Under the pieces are notes generated by a model that worked only from the letters and a program-made list of their open reading frames with translations, was not told where the DNA came from and ran no database searches. DNA of 64,000 nt, from contig JAQFVV010012509.1 of NCBI GenBank assembly GCA_028023455.1, forward strand, positions 744,001 to 808,000, in the 5' to 3' direction. Positions within the stretch are counted from its first letter, which is position 1. Every line of letters starts with the position of its first letter. Source of the DNA: Epiperipatus broadwayi. Lineage: Eukaryota; Onychophora; Udeonychophora; Euonychophora; Peripatidae. Positions 11,330-24,589 of the stretch are shown piece by piece. The position numbers were made by a program, and so were the translations under genes.

Positions 11330-12950
11330 ATTTTGTAAGTAATCACAGTTATCTGTGCAATGATTGCTGGTAGAAATGTGGAGATATTTCTGAGGGGGGG
11401 GGTGAGAGCAATTTATCCCTTTTTAGTTTTAACTCTGATCCCCTTTATGTGCATTTATTGATCGTTAGTTAACTCAGGGATGGTTTGCATTTAAACATTC
11501 CATTATGCAGGAGAACATCGTATAAGAGTCAGGTGTTTATTAATTTATCGTGGTCGTTAGTGACACAAACTATTCATATATTTTGGGTGGGTGTATCATT
11601 GCAATCATTATTTATAATTTTCTTGCTTTGTCAGTTATTTTGGGATCTTCGGAATGACCAATCACACTATTCATCATCCCTCTAACAGTAGATGCATTTT
11701 TCATCCTCGGGATCTTTTCCAGGCACCCCCAATGAATCAGTGTATGGGAAACATATGGATGAACCATCCCAACACCCACTTGTGCCATTATTCTTCTGAG
11801 ATATGACCTTGGCCATTGTGCAGGCATACTCCTTTTGTACCAATATGACAAAGCTACTCAAGAGCATCTTAAATGACCGCCGCTCTAGATACGATTGTGA
11901 GTGATAATGTAATACCGCCTTAGTATTATTAATAAGTTGTCTATCCACCTGCAATGCTCTCTACCAGTCATAATTGCATGTCATTCACCTTCCATTCATT
12001 TTAATTTCTAAGTCAGATTATACATTACAGCTTCTTTTAAGCTGAATAGTTTTGCTCCCGCACATCTGAGTGATCTCCCAAATATTGCACATTTTTCAAA
12101 TCACACATCTCAATGTAATGACCAATACAACTCATTAGTGTGAATCTATAATCTATTAAATGAGGATTAAGTTACAATGTATCATTGGTTACCTAATTAA
12201 TTTATTTGATTCTTGGCATATTAACCACACTATCATATCTGAACAACCGCATGAATGACCCTTGTTCTATATATGTAATAATTGCACTAACTAACTTTAT
12301 GTAGTAACACAAGGATTTTATGTATTTATATAAATTCTATGATTTATTGACTCATCTCTAAAGTACATGATTGCAAATCAAACCACAATCAAAGTTGTAA
12401 CTACCATTTCCCAGACATTCTATACAGCTATTTGGTTGTTATCATATTTAATTGTGCAATAAATTTATATTATTTTCTATATTCTCACATTTGTTATTCA
12501 TTGCCCGAATCTCTCGTATGACTGTTTAGGTTAAATTAAATTATTTCAAATTGAGTGAAAGATTTTATTAGTATTATTAATTAACTCCCTTTATTTAAAG
12601 TTGCCTTGAACGATATTAAGTATCTGATTATTAATCTATTAAAGAATAGCCTGCCCCGCTCTTTAAGTATTATATTTCGTAATAATCATTGGCCAATTAT
12701 TGAAATATTATCGATTTCCAAGTCTCTTTGCTCACCCTGTTCTCATTGCTGGGCCTGGAGTAAATGAAAGCTTGCTAGTATCCTCCAAAGCATGGTCCAT
12801 ATAGTCAGAGACCCTGGAGCACGAGCAAATAGGTTAGCATTTAGTACTGTTCCAGACCTGTGTATCTCGCACATTGCTATAGTTTGCTTGGATTCTAGGT
12901 CTTGTTGAATGAACACAAGATTTTGACCAGTACCCTATATATACAAATAC
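11330..12950. other. Unassigned island with higher GC and CpG than flanks
   Basis: This stretch stands out by eye: it contains GACCGCCGCTCTAGATACG, CATCCTCGGGATC, GAGACCCTGGAGCACGAGC-type segments and normal-complexity sequence in place of AT-rich filler. Two overlapping minus-strand frames of 79 and 90 codons (11,612-11,954) exist, but I recognise no domain in either and they contradict each other's frame. Poly(C) (11,037-11,048) and poly(G) (about 11,393-11,402) runs flank the left side. It could be a decayed mobile element, an exon/UTR region or a regulatory block. Confidence 0.35.
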
Positions 12951-13809
12951 ATTAGATGATGAATTACATTAGAAAAAAATTCTGAGGCAAGCTTTCAAAA
13001 ATATTAGCATTTTTTTTTTAGAAAAATGAGTGTACTTCTGTAAGTTTTAGGTTTTTATTATTATTATTATAATAGGTTCAACACTTAAGAATTGCTTTTA
13101 TCATCTAATATTTTAAAATTTAAAAAAATAGTGTTTTTCAGTCATCTAAAAAATTACTTTTTATACAGTTTGATACATGAAAAATTTTGTCTATTTTATT
13201 CTTGACTAGATCTGTTTTATTCATAGTGAATTTGTTAATTAACTTTAAATTTTACAAATAGTACTAATCTTCATCATTTAATACCATCAGCTTCTGTTCA
13301 TTTTTTATCTGGTAGAATCAGAATAGAATACATATCATTAACTCTAGAAAGTATTCCTTCAATTCAACAGGAACTCATTTTTCAAATATATTTCATATTT
13401 AAAGCCAAATTAACATAAATGTCATCTTATATTTACAATCTCTTTTTCAGTCTTGATAAAAAATAAATTATCCAAATATAATTTGGTGATTTTTGGTACT
13501 CTTTAATAATGTGTGTTATTACATTTTTTTCATAGAATTATTATTTATTTCAATGAAAAGATTTCTGTTCAGCTTCAAAATATTTTTTTTCTATCATCTA
13601 ATACTTGTATAATTTTTCCAGTATCCATTGTTTATTTCTTTGATCCCAAAATTAGCACCATAATAATATTAATTTTTTTTGGGGGGGATTATTTCTTGAA
13701 CTGCCATTTTTTGCATCTACTATTGACAAATCATGGTTCTTATGTGAGATTTTTTGTATGGATTTTGAAATATTTGTATTATTTTACTTAAAAATAAAAA
13801 AAAATTCTT

Positions 13810-13911
13810 GTCAAGCATTGGTGGTCGAGAGGTCAGCGATGGATGCTTTACAAGCAGTTGTCCCGGGTTAGCGGGTTCACTTCCCGGCTGATGCTATGAC
13901 ACATGAGAAAA
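13810..13911 (+). mobile_element. SINE-B copy 2
   Basis: Starts GTCAAGCATTGGTGGTCGAG and has the A-box TGGTCGAGAGGTCAGCG. It continues with GCTTTACAAGCAGTTGTCCC, the B-box-like GGGTTCACTTCCC, and the tail GATGCTATGACACATGAG plus an A-run. The boundaries agree with the copies at 7,458-7,563 and 38,919-39,018. Confidence 0.8.
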
Positions 13912-16886
13912 ATATATATATATTCTTTTTCTTACTTAAATCTAATATTTGAGAAATAATTTTTTTTTTACCTTTTGTTAACATTTGAAATATAACTTAC
14001 TTTTCCCCATTTTATAAATATGCCACTTTTATTTTTTTTTTCGCATTAAATAGTGAAGCTATAATTTTACACTAATTTATAATAGGTTTGCTTAGCGCTT
14101 TCGAGATTTCATGTTCGAATCTCTTTCTTTAAAAAAAGATGGTTTTTTTTGTTTTGTTTGTTTATTTCTAATCTTTGTCTTTCTTTTTTAAAAGTTTACA
14201 AATAAATGCTTAATATTTTTAGAGATTAATTGAAGTATAAAATTTATTCAAAGCTAATAAATATCAATTTTATTTCTTTATATAATTAACAATTATATAT
14301 GATTATTTATTTAGAGAAATAATCTTATATAATCATTATAATTAATACTGACTCTAATTTATTCAACATATGAAATATTTGTGATATATATATAAATTAA
14401 ATACTGCTTAATGCTATACAATTAATTATAAATAAAATAGAAATTTGTATAACATGACAATATTAACCAAAAACAAAATTTACTAAAATTCTTCCACAAC
14501 CATTGTTTCATCTATTAACAAATAGACCTTTTCAAGTAAAATTCAACAAGATACATACAACATATATATGCAAAATAAAATAGCCTTCCCATCATTCACT
14601 TCAAAAACCAACTTCCTTTAACATCAAAGAATGTCTTTGTGACATTGTTGGCCTCAGAGTTAAAAAAAATTATCATCAGTTTTTTTAATCTTTTTTTTAT
14701 TTTACTTCTTTCATAAAAGATAACCTCTGCATTGTCACATAATATTTTACAACCTGTATTCAATTCATGAATCTATAAGTAATATGCCAAATGCAATGGA
14801 GTGAAGTGATTAGAGAGTAATAGTAATGAAAGTGTAACCATATGCCAACTTAACTAAATAATTGTAATATATATATGTAAGTAAATTGCAGTTCATTCCT
14901 TTAATGGTAATGTTATGTTTTTAGATATGCAAAGAGGCATATGGTAAAAACAGTTTTCTCTATACATAAATAGAACAAAATTTTGCATATAGGTACCAAC
15001 TCTTTGATAGAAAAGTTAATTTTATAGACCTATGTGAAATTGTCCTAAAAACAAAAACCTTATTGCACTTTCTTCCTCTTATGGCTTCAAATTTTTTGAA
15101 GAATGCAGATCATAGACATTTATGACATGAATTGCACACATATAAAGAAAGAAAAAAAAGATAGCAAGCATTTCTACTAACAAAAACAATTTTATTTCAA
15201 CAAAGTAGTATTAGCATCATCATATTAAGGGATTAAGTACCTATTATGATCACTTGCGAAAGATACTTCTTTAACTAAAAGACTGTGTATAAATATATTA
15301 TGGAATATTTATTAATTTCCTTTAAAGCATTCATTCTGAGAATATGTATGAAATGGATTCTATTCCTTCTGAAAGATTTTATAAAAAAAAAAAGAAATAA
15401 AATTATATATCTGTGTTTAGAATAGGACAATAAAAAAATAATTGTTAGGTGTAATAATAATTTTCAGAAAATGGATAAAATACAAACTCTTACTAATCAA
15501 ATGACTTGATCTTTGTGCACATTCAGTCATAGGTATCAGATATCTTTAAATAACCTATGGCAAATCTTGATGATTTTTTTTTTTTTTTTGAGTTATTATT
15601 TCCAAATTGGATAAAATATTACATGAATTTTAGTAAGATTAACTGTAATCCAAGTATAGCTTTTTAACTAGATAAAGGAGTTGTTATTTCATGAATCTTT
15701 CACTATTCATAATTTAATTTCAAACTAACAATTTGGCTAGTTTTACATAAAACTCATTCCAGGGCTTGACTCTGCAAGTCCTTACAGCATGGTATCTTTT
15801 TAGCTTCAAGGCACTACGTATTATGAGACTGATTGTCAGCACACTTCTAAGGATCATTAGAAAATCACTCTATAGGTCTATAATAGCTTCAGTGAAGGAC
15901 TTCATAGGTTTGACCGAGGAATATATTAAAATATTTTTCCAAAGTTAACTTATCACCTTCAGTCCATTATGAGAATCAGCTGTTTGTTGCATATAGGATT
16001 TTTGTTTACTTCTGGTTTTCTGCTCAATGACTCATTTTGATTTTAATGTTTGGTAACAATTGTTGAACAACTTTTCTCTACCTACTGAAAATTACTTCCC
16101 TCCGTGTTAATTAAAAATCATATTTTCCACAACTCACCCACTAGCCTTCCCATTTTCCCAGGTGTTGTTGATAATTTTTATAAAATATCTACTTTTAAAT
16201 AACTTAGAGCTTTAACTAATTATGAATAATTCAATATGACATTTTTGGTTTTCAGTGCTACAAAAATCATTTAGTTATTTTTTTTTAAATGTGTAATTAT
16301 ACAAACTAAATTTTATTTTATATAATAGACCACCTTATATCCACAAATAATATACCACTCTTTCATTCTCAAATTACACTTTTGGTACAGTAGTATTGAG
16401 AATATACATTTAAAAAATAGTTATTTATATGTATTGTTTTGTTTTTCTTTTAGAGTCAATTCATACAATCATTAGTAGTTTCACCATTAACCAACACTTT
16501 TACTCCCATGTTTCAGGAATACTTCAAATTTGTATAAGTGCCCCTTTTTTAAACATATACGTGGCATATTTACTATAAATTGTTTATCTTTACATATATT
16601 TTATTTAAATCATTTTGGAGCCATGCTACCACAACATTAATATCTTTAATTCTATTTATTTTAGTACCCTTTGTTGATTTGCTTAATTTTAAACTGCTTT
16701 GCGTGACTTTTTATACATGGATATTGAAACAATCAGATTTATGCATCCGCCTATTTCAACTAATTTACCCACACATCTATCTATATGCCAGGTTTAAACC
16801 CTCTCAGAGTACCTATTTAAATAACGTTAAATTACTATGTGTGCAGAATCATGTATATATATGCAAATGATAAGTCTGTAATTTAA
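13912..16886. other. AT-rich sequence; one possible SINE scrap
   Basis: At 14,090-14,126 the sequence GCTTAGCGCTTTCGAGATTT then GTTCGAATCTC has A/B-box character but the spacing is too short for a tRNA head. Related GCTTAGC/CTTTCGA words occur at about 2,618, 37,340 and 41,620. Open frames at 15,766-15,948 and 16,580-16,870 have no recognisable domain. Nothing else supported. Confidence 0.4.
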
Positions 16887-17055
16887 TAGTATATGTATAT
16901 ATTACAGATATGTATCCATTTTATAAGTATTTCTAATTTAAGAAATATTTTAGTTTAAATTATTGTTATGTTATTGGTATATATTACAGATATGTATATT
17001 CATTTTATAAATATTTCTAGTTTAAGAAATATTTTAGCATAAATTATTAGCCAAC
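16887..17055. repeat. 84-bp tandem duplication
   Basis: TATATTACAGATATGTAT occurs at about 16,898 and 16,980. Both are followed by CATTTTATAAGTATTTCT or a close variant, and then TTTAAGAAATATTTTAG. Two adjacent near-identical units. Confidence 0.65.
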
Positions 17056-17269
17056 TTTATTGTTGTATTATTAAAATCGCATACGTATATTTCCTGTTAT
17101 TCTGCACGTATGGTTATAAAATTAGTTTTCTACTAATTATGAAAGTAACTTTGTCAAAATAACATTTGATTTTTGTAAACAATTTTCGAAGTAGGTCACA
17201 CATTGGTCCTAAAATAGCGTGGACTTGATTTGGTAAATATAAAATGTTAATAACAAAATAATGCAGAAA

Positions 17270-17390
17270 AACAAAATCTCAATTAGTTGTCATAATTAAA
17301 AATGTTTTTCTAAAATAAATAAATGGGTTTTTCTACTAGTTGTAGCTATTAAATATGTTTTGCTAAAATAAATAAATGGACTTTTCAGCT
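17270..17390. repeat. Short local duplication, ~58 bp unit
   Basis: Two units share AAAATAAATAAATGG followed by a CTTTT/TTTTTCT word and a preceding AAATATGTTTT/AAATGTTTTTC. They lie back to back and are diverged. Confidence 0.5.
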
Positions 17391-18480
17391 ACAGACAAGC
17401 TCGTAAAAAATTAACAGGTGGCCAGAGTTTGAAAAGTATAAATACTAAAAGTTTTGTCACCAAGAATAGATCATATATATAATAAGTGAGTTTTAAGCAG
17501 AACATATGCCTGTTTTATCTTCAAAATGGTTGAGTAGAATGGCAATAACTCACCCCTTTCCTTGACCGGAAATGGAGAACTTTGGTCCGATAAAACCTAA
17601 TGCCATACACCAGCAAAGCAGCCCATGGAAAATATTAACTTTAAATCATCATCAAAAGTGTCAACTTAATATCCTCCCAAGTGCTCCAGAATTAACTGCA
17701 ATGAAAACAACTGAATGGTAAATTTTTTCTCAGGGCTCTGTTTATAAACTGACTATTGATTCTTTTTTTTAAAATCTAGCTATTTATTAAATCTGCCTTT
17801 CCCAAAAACCTTTACTAAAATCTGCAAAGAAGACTATTAAATGCTAAATCTTGTCCGATTGTAAAACTTGAATTCTCTTTTAAAATGTAAAACTAGAATT
17901 ATCTTTTAAGATGTAAAACTCTAATAATCTATTTTAAATGTATAATTTCCTGTGGTCTTTTATGCCTATTTCTAAATCTATTCAATTTATTCTATAATTT
18001 TATCATTTTAATATTATATGTATTTAATATGCCAAATGACTCGAAACCGCAAGTATTTAGAAGTATAATTTTAGCTTATTGATCTGCGAAGATAATTTCA
18101 AATCCTCGCTATAATAAATACTAAATAATTGAATTATTATTTTTCTTTCTCACTTGCTGTTTCGAGATCATATAGTCAAGATTGTAGTTTGCTTAATTCT
18201 AGTTATGAATTATAACTATTTATATATGTAACTTGTACATCATAGGAACTAGCCACAGAGATATTCTCAAAGCATATTTTAATGTTTTATTCGTAATTAT
18301 CCCTCAAATATGCTTTGTCCTCCTTAGATTTATATATGTTGAGATGCAGGTGATAATATTAAACTAGGTTACTAATTAATTTAGTCCCTAAATAGTATAT
18401 TTGAAATACTAAATTTGAGAACTGAATTGTATATATATGAAAATAGATGCTATCTAATTTTAAGGTATGATAATATAATT
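17391..18480. other. AT-rich sequence with a ~26-bp degenerate tandem array
   Basis: At about 17,860-17,945, ATGTAAAACT-type words recur every 25-30 bases with TCTTTTAA. The rest has no recognisable gene or repeat. Confidence 0.4.
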
Positions 18481-19480
18481 TTACGTATTTGTGTTATATA
18501 TGTATAAGTTGTGGATGTGTCCTTACACAGTACGCAATGTACAATTATCTGCTTGCTGCATGATTATTGATGAGTTGATGGCAGAGGTCACACTTATCCA
18601 CTTAGTTCGGGTTAAAGCACACTTTTAGAACTAGGGCACAAGGACCTAGATTATTCATAATTAATGCTTATCTGACTCCCTGAACTACTAATGTTCCTAT
18701 CCATAGCACAAACAGAGTCTTTGAGACTGAAGTCTGTGAATAATGACCCATTCGCACCTTTGAACTTTATTAATATTTTAATAGGTGCCATAGAGTATAT
18801 AGCTAAACCTATTATAAACCAGTTTTCTCTCCTTTTATGTAAAATGCTTATCTGGTATTAGTGTATATCCTAATCTAGGTTAACACGCTAACCTGCGTAT
18901 CTCTGAGCCTAATTACATGCTCGATTTAACTTTGTATAGATAGACGCCATAGCAGCGCTATTATAGTTAGTTATATAACTTTGGCTATAAAGTTCCGTAT
19001 GATCTAGCAGACTACATGAGAGCTAGAAATTTGGCATAATAATATAGGCATAAACTCCAATACTGCACTACACTTTATTACACACTTATAATGAGATAGG
19101 TAACATTAATCTCATTAGTTCTATTAAATTTCATAATCAATCATTGATATTTTAATTAACCACTTAGTCTTATGTGTGTATATCTGACCAAATCAGTGTT
19201 AAATTAGTTAATTTACGAGTCTTTTATTTTACGCCGAGTCACTGCCGGACCGAGGTTAAATTGAATGTCTGTGTAAGTTGAGAAATGTCATCTATAGGGT
19301 ATTAGATCGTTGAGCAGAGATGAAAGGATTGAATGTTGGTCAGATTCTGGATCCCAGCATCCGGATTCAATCAGTTTTAATGTATTTTGCCTGTATTCTA
19401 GATTTTGTTACATGGAGGGACAATTCTTACCGTTACAGTATTGAGAGTCTATTTTCAACAATCACAATATATAAATTCAA
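18481..19480. other. Second unassigned higher-complexity island
   Basis: This kilobase contains words rarely seen elsewhere in the window (GCCGAGTCACTGCCGGACCG, GATAGACGCCATAGCAGCGC, AACACGCTAACCTGCG). No frame of meaningful length or recognisable motif was found. It resembles the islands at 11.3-12.95 and 44.9-46.8 kb in texture but I saw no shared sequence. A decayed element or non-coding transcript is possible. Confidence 0.3.
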
Positions 19481-19610
19481 TATAGAATATACAATTATTT
19501 AAAAAAATACCATTATAATAATTATATATATATATTAAAATTTAACACTTTTAATGCTTAATATAGATGTAAATTAATTTGTAAATGGGACCACCATTAT
19601 ATATACCACA

Positions 19611-19800
19611 GCAACCTTGTATTGATGTGTAACAACTAATGAGACCAGCTTTGCAGATTGAATGAAAACAATAGCAAACCTGTCCAAACTACTAAAAGAG
19701 ATTTCCTTTTGATTAACTAACTTGGATATGTTTGCCATTGTTTTCCTTCATCCTGCAGAACTGGTCTGATTAGTTACTGCACATCAATACACATTGACTG
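19611..19800. mobile_element. Foldback/MITE-like inverted repeat
   Basis: The left arm (19,621-19,686) starts ATTGATGTGTAACAACTAAT and includes GAGACCAGCTTTGCAG. It is repeated inverted at 19,721-19,789 (CTGCAGAACTGGTCTGATTA and on to GCACATCAAT). About 80% of positions pair, with a 34-bp loop. AT-rich flanks with AATTAATTTRYA words may be the outer ends. Confidence 0.6.
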
Positions 19801-19849
19801 TGGATTTAACTTTGTATATATAATCTAATAATTAATTTACATATATATA

Positions 19850-22780
19850 TATATTGTGACAATGTGCCATTTGTGTTATATATAGTTTAAAAAATAATTA
19901 AAAGAATTTTGGAAGACAAGTCGAAAATCTATAAAATAAAGTTATAGATTTTATATAGTCTAAATCTATTTTTAGTGAACCTTCATAGTTTAACTAAATA
20001 ATAATATATAAACAGCTTTGTATAAAGATATAAGAAAAGATAAGGCAGATTATAAATAATCTAATTAAGAATTTGAATGACATAAATTTTATATAAGCAA
20101 ATATGTTTTCAAAAAGAATCTATAAAAAGAGCAAAATCACTCTCATTCATGTAGAGTTTGAAGGAAGCTAAGGAGTTAGAGCCAGAGTTGCTGATAGAGG
20201 ATAGGTAAGATAAGCCATCCTACATTTTGAATGGAAAGCTATATCAAAGCCATGCTCAACAAAAGAATCAAAAATGCTTTAGGACCAAAGATACCCATGC
20301 ATTTCAGAAAATACAGCTATTCCTAACATCATACATCTGCCAGCATTAACTATTCATCTTGAATGAATTTTTGAAGTTTCATTGTTTAATTCATCAAAGT
20401 CATTATTGTGCTAAGAAATCGGTTAAGCATCATTAATAGAACATTTAATTCATTTGGGTAAATTTACCTGAATAATAGTTAAATGTTATTATTTTATATA
20501 GCATGATGTTATTTAAACTGTAATAATAATCAGCCATTACGCTAATGCACATGCGCTTTGTGGATTTTAAAAATGATAGTTATATGAACAATAGTTATAA
20601 ATTTATTTAAATATATCAATTCAAATACTTAAAATGTTTTTTCTGGTTGTAAATCTGTATCTATCAGATATGTTTATGAGATTAATATACATGTACATTA
20701 TACTACATACAAACTTAATAATTTATTTTTAAAAGCAAGTTATTATTATGTTAATGATTATTTTTTAAAAATATATTTCTAACTTTCAGTCTATATATAT
20801 GTAGATAAAGAATTTTATTAATGTAATTTTCAAAATCAGTTTGAAAGCTTTTAAAACAATCTGGTTTTTCATTCTTGAATAAAAATAAAAAAGATAACAT
20901 TTTAAACAATGTAATGTTTAATTAATCTTGACTTAACTTTCAGAACTAGTAATTTAATATAATGAAAGTCAAAAGTTGCTAATAATTTTTTACATCTTAC
21001 AAGTGCGTGAGATTAATTGTTTACATTTTAATGAATTTTCTGTTTTATTGTTAACTTATTTAACTGTATAATATGTCTTACTTTACTCAAACTATTTTGA
21101 TTTCGTATACACGTGGAAAGAAAAAATTGAACAGGTCTGGTGGAATCATGTCTTTTTTAGTTTGATCAAGAAGTGATGGAAATGACCTTATATCTTTTAT
21201 TAATGGCTAAAGTCTATATAATATTGAATAGATAAGAATATTATAAGCATATAGTAATGCAAGCATGGACCACACATATATAAATATTTGCCATAAAACT
21301 GGATAGATAATGCTTCCACTCGATTGAATTTATTTATATTATTGAAATCAATATTCTTATTGTCATTTTGGATAATTATTAAACCCTCTTATAACTGATA
21401 TTACAACCTCCAATTAAACACAATTACATTTCTGTTATCACCTTTTCTACAAATATATTCAGGTACATATAAAATAGTCCATCAGACTATCATCTAATCA
21501 ACATTACAGAAATCTGTATGTTTGAACCTTCCTAAATTACTTCATTGGTTCCATATTGTGACTTAGTTCCAATTATCCATTCTGTGACAATATATAAAAC
21601 TAATTTTAGCAGTTAAAATGATTAAAAATAAATAAATTAATATTTAATAAGAGTAAATACATGTAACTGTTTCATAATCAAAAAAGTATTGTAAAAAAAA
21701 TTCAAATTCATACTCTACATTTGATAGTCTCCAAAAAAACATGCAATAACAGGACTTAATTTTCTATAGAAATAATGTTAGCAACATTTTTGTATATGAA
21801 TATTAAATACACCTTTACCCTGCTTAGGAACTGGTTCCCCAAACTTCATCATTAAGCAAGAATATCATATAAAGAAAAAGTAGTTATAATGGTTTCCTAT
21901 GGGAAAAAATTACACTATAAGCTGTGAACAAAAACTTAACATAGTATATGTAGTAATTTGTAAAAAAAAACAAACCTTAATTAATGTAAATGATCTGCTT
22001 GTGTAAATTGTACTATTTGTATTACGTAAATATGCACTTAAAATAATGTATGTATGTAGCATGATATATTGATGTAAAAAAAACTTAGCTTAAAGTTGTT
22101 CTTTCTGGTGATTCATTCATCAATCATAATTATCTAGTTTTCTGACTCAAATGGCTCATTCTAAATCCTTTGATGTTTGGAAGAATGCACCAGATGTTGA
22201 TGGCTGAGTATCTCTGGGGAAAAAGTTTAGAATAAATGGCTGACATGCTTCTTAGATTTTTTTTCATATGGGATGTTGTGATTTCATGATTTTGGAAAGT
22301 TTTGATGCACCTACATGGTTTGATTTCTTTGTTCTATTTTGTCTTTGTTTTTAAAAATAGTGATGATGGTAAGTATATATATACCCATAGAAGAACAGAT
22401 ATCATGATTTCCTTTTTCCCTTTCCACTTGATGTAAGATATTCATTTTGTATCCAAGTTCAAAGATTTCTTGATTTTTTTGATATTAGTGGCCATCATGA
22501 TTTTAGTTGAAAAAACATATGTAGCTATAACCTTTTAAATAGAATCAATAGAAAAAAAGTGTCTTTTAACTAACCAAAAGGCCAGAAAAATGGATGAGAA
22601 AGTAAAAGTAAACTAACAGTTATCAGGTTTTGTGTTATTCCATGCAACTGTTTCTAATTGCATTAAAAAAAGATCTATAGTGAAGTTTTATTTTTTTAAT
22701 TTGTACTACATATTATAATGCCTACATAAAATTCTTTATAATTTTAAAAAAGTTTAATAACAACTTATTTAAGCCAATAA
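19850..22780. other. AT-rich sequence, nothing recognised
   Basis: A slightly more complex segment lies at about 20,140-20,350 but has no open frame or known motif. The remainder is AT-rich with many short A/T runs. Confidence 0.4.
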
Positions 22781-23125
22781 ACATCACATGATCACCATTT
22801 CTTATGCTTGCTCATAACTCTTATTAAAACAGGAAAAACCTTCTATACATATTGCCACTCAGTGCAAGCCACAGTAATCAATGGATGCCAGAAGGCTTGT
22901 GCATAAAATCTCCATCTAGTGCCTACTCAGCCAATATCCCCAGACTAGTTTCTGGCTTGTGGCCTTTATCAGTGAGGAGCCTTGGATCTGAGGGCACTGC
23001 ACCTAGATCTTAGGATCAGATACTAGATGAGAATTTTATGCACAAGCCTTCTGGCATCCATTGATTACTCTGGCTTGCACTGAGTGGCAATACATATAAA
23101 GAGTTTTGCCTGTTTTAACAACTTA
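22781..23125. mobile_element. Palindromic MITE family C, copy 2
   Basis: The left arm has ACATCACATGATCACCAT, ATTGCCACTCAGTGCAAGCC, AATCAATGGATGCCAGAAGG, CTTGTGCATAAAATC, then CCCCAGACTAGTTTCTGGCT and GTGGCC. The right arm returns inverted: GATGAGAATTTTATGCACAA, CCTTCTGGCATCCATTGATT and GCACTGAGTGGCAAT. The right arm lacks the central block and most of the distal block, so the palindrome is lopsided. No coding capacity; likely a non-autonomous DNA element that folds back on itself. Confidence 0.75.
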
Positions 23126-23734
23126 ATTGATTATAAAGACTTGTTATTTACCATTAGATTAAGAATAGCAAAATTAGGATACTGTACATTATTAAAACCT
23201 AATTGCAATCAGCATCAAAAAAAAAATGTCACATATGAAAAAAGAAAAAAAAAGTATCTAATGTATTCTGTTTTTGCATTTTGAAATCAATATTTAAGGC
23301 TTTTTTTTTTTCACAATATATACTACACAAATCTAAACAACGAACATTTTATATAGAAATATGTTAGCTGTGGTATTTTTTTTTGTCAGAAGAGGTCACA
23401 TTTTATTAAGTGCAGTAGTTTAATAAAAGTGAAGTCAAGATACAAATTATTTAAATAAATATTCATGGTATGAATCTTTTTTGGTTAATTTGTATAGCAT
23501 TTTATCATACGAAATTTATTATTAAATGCATAATGTATGCAATTTTGCTCACATTTTTAAAATTGGAAATACATTAACAGTACAATTGTGATAAGGTTTA
23601 CAACTCTGAAACAAATTATGAGCTATTTTAAAATCAAGCAAATAGATTAAGTGTTATTTTTAATTTAGATTTAATAATTTTTGATGACAGAAAATTCATT
23701 ATTATGAAATCTTTTTCATATTATGATAACTAAA

Positions 23735-24250
23735 TTACAATATTAAACAAGGCAAAACTCTCTCCATACAGTAGTGCCACCCTGTGCCAGCCAGAGTAAT
23801 CAATGGATGCCAGAAGGCTTGTGCATAAAATCCCTATCCAGTGCCTACTCATCCAATATCTCCAGACTAGTTTTTGGCTTGTGGCCTTTGTCAGTGAGGA
23901 GCTGTAGATCTGAGAGCACTACACCTAGATTTTAGGATCTAATGCAACCCTCCTGCAGCCACCTTTTAACTCTATTTAACTACAAAACTATGAGAATGAA
24001 ATTGAAAACACAATAATATTTTCAATCTAAGCTTAATAATTTATATAGTCATGTGGGTCTGAACTCAGTTCAGCACCCATACTAGTCTGGGAATATTGGA
24101 TGAGTAGGCACTAGATAGGGATTTTATGCATAAGCCTTCTGGCATCCATTGATGACTCTGGTTGGCACTACTGTATGGAGAGAGTTTTGCCTTGTTTAAT
24201 AACAATTATGTGCTAGTTTAAGAGATGGTGATCATGTGATGCTTAGTGGT
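23735..24250. mobile_element. Palindromic MITE family C, copy 3 (split arms)
   Basis: The left arm (about 23,735-23,946) begins AACAAGGCAAAACTCTCTCC and includes ATGGATGCCAGAAGGCTTGT and CTAGTTTTTGGCTTGTGGCC. The right arm (about 24,080-24,250) is the inverse: ACTAGTCTGGGAATATTGG, AAGCCTTCTGGCATCCATTG, GTATGGAGAGAGTTTTGCC, then GAGATGGTGATCATGTGATG. Some 130 bp of unrelated sequence separates the arms. The outer GATCATGTGATG word is the inverse of CATCACATGATC seen at the left end of copy 2, which fixes the family boundary. Confidence 0.75.
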
Positions 24251-24589
24251 TTAAATTACAATATGATAATCATAATTTTTACGCAATCAAACTACTGTTA
24301 GTAATAATTTTAAACCACAAAAGTGAGTAAACATAATGTACAGTTTTTAAACTAATGTACAGATTTTAAAATTTAATATTGTATTAATATATTTGATTGT
24401 TGTACATTATTAAAATATTATTTTTTATACTGAATGGAATTTTTTTTTTTGATTTTACAATTATTAATGATGAAAATCTTTACTTTGGATATGTCATTTA
24501 TGAAGTACTCATTGACTTGCAAGGATGCAGGATGAAAATTAAATAGGTCTTTTTTTAAAAAATCATAAAAAGGTGAAAACTTGTTTTTT

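Noticed and set aside
11612-11954. Two overlapping minus-strand frames
   Set aside because: They use different phases over the same bases and neither shows a known motif; listed only as part of an unassigned island.
12600-12760. Mitochondrial rRNA insertion (NUMT), prompted by a GCCTGCCCC word
   Set aside because: Flanking sequence does not follow the conserved 16S blocks; a single short word is not evidence.
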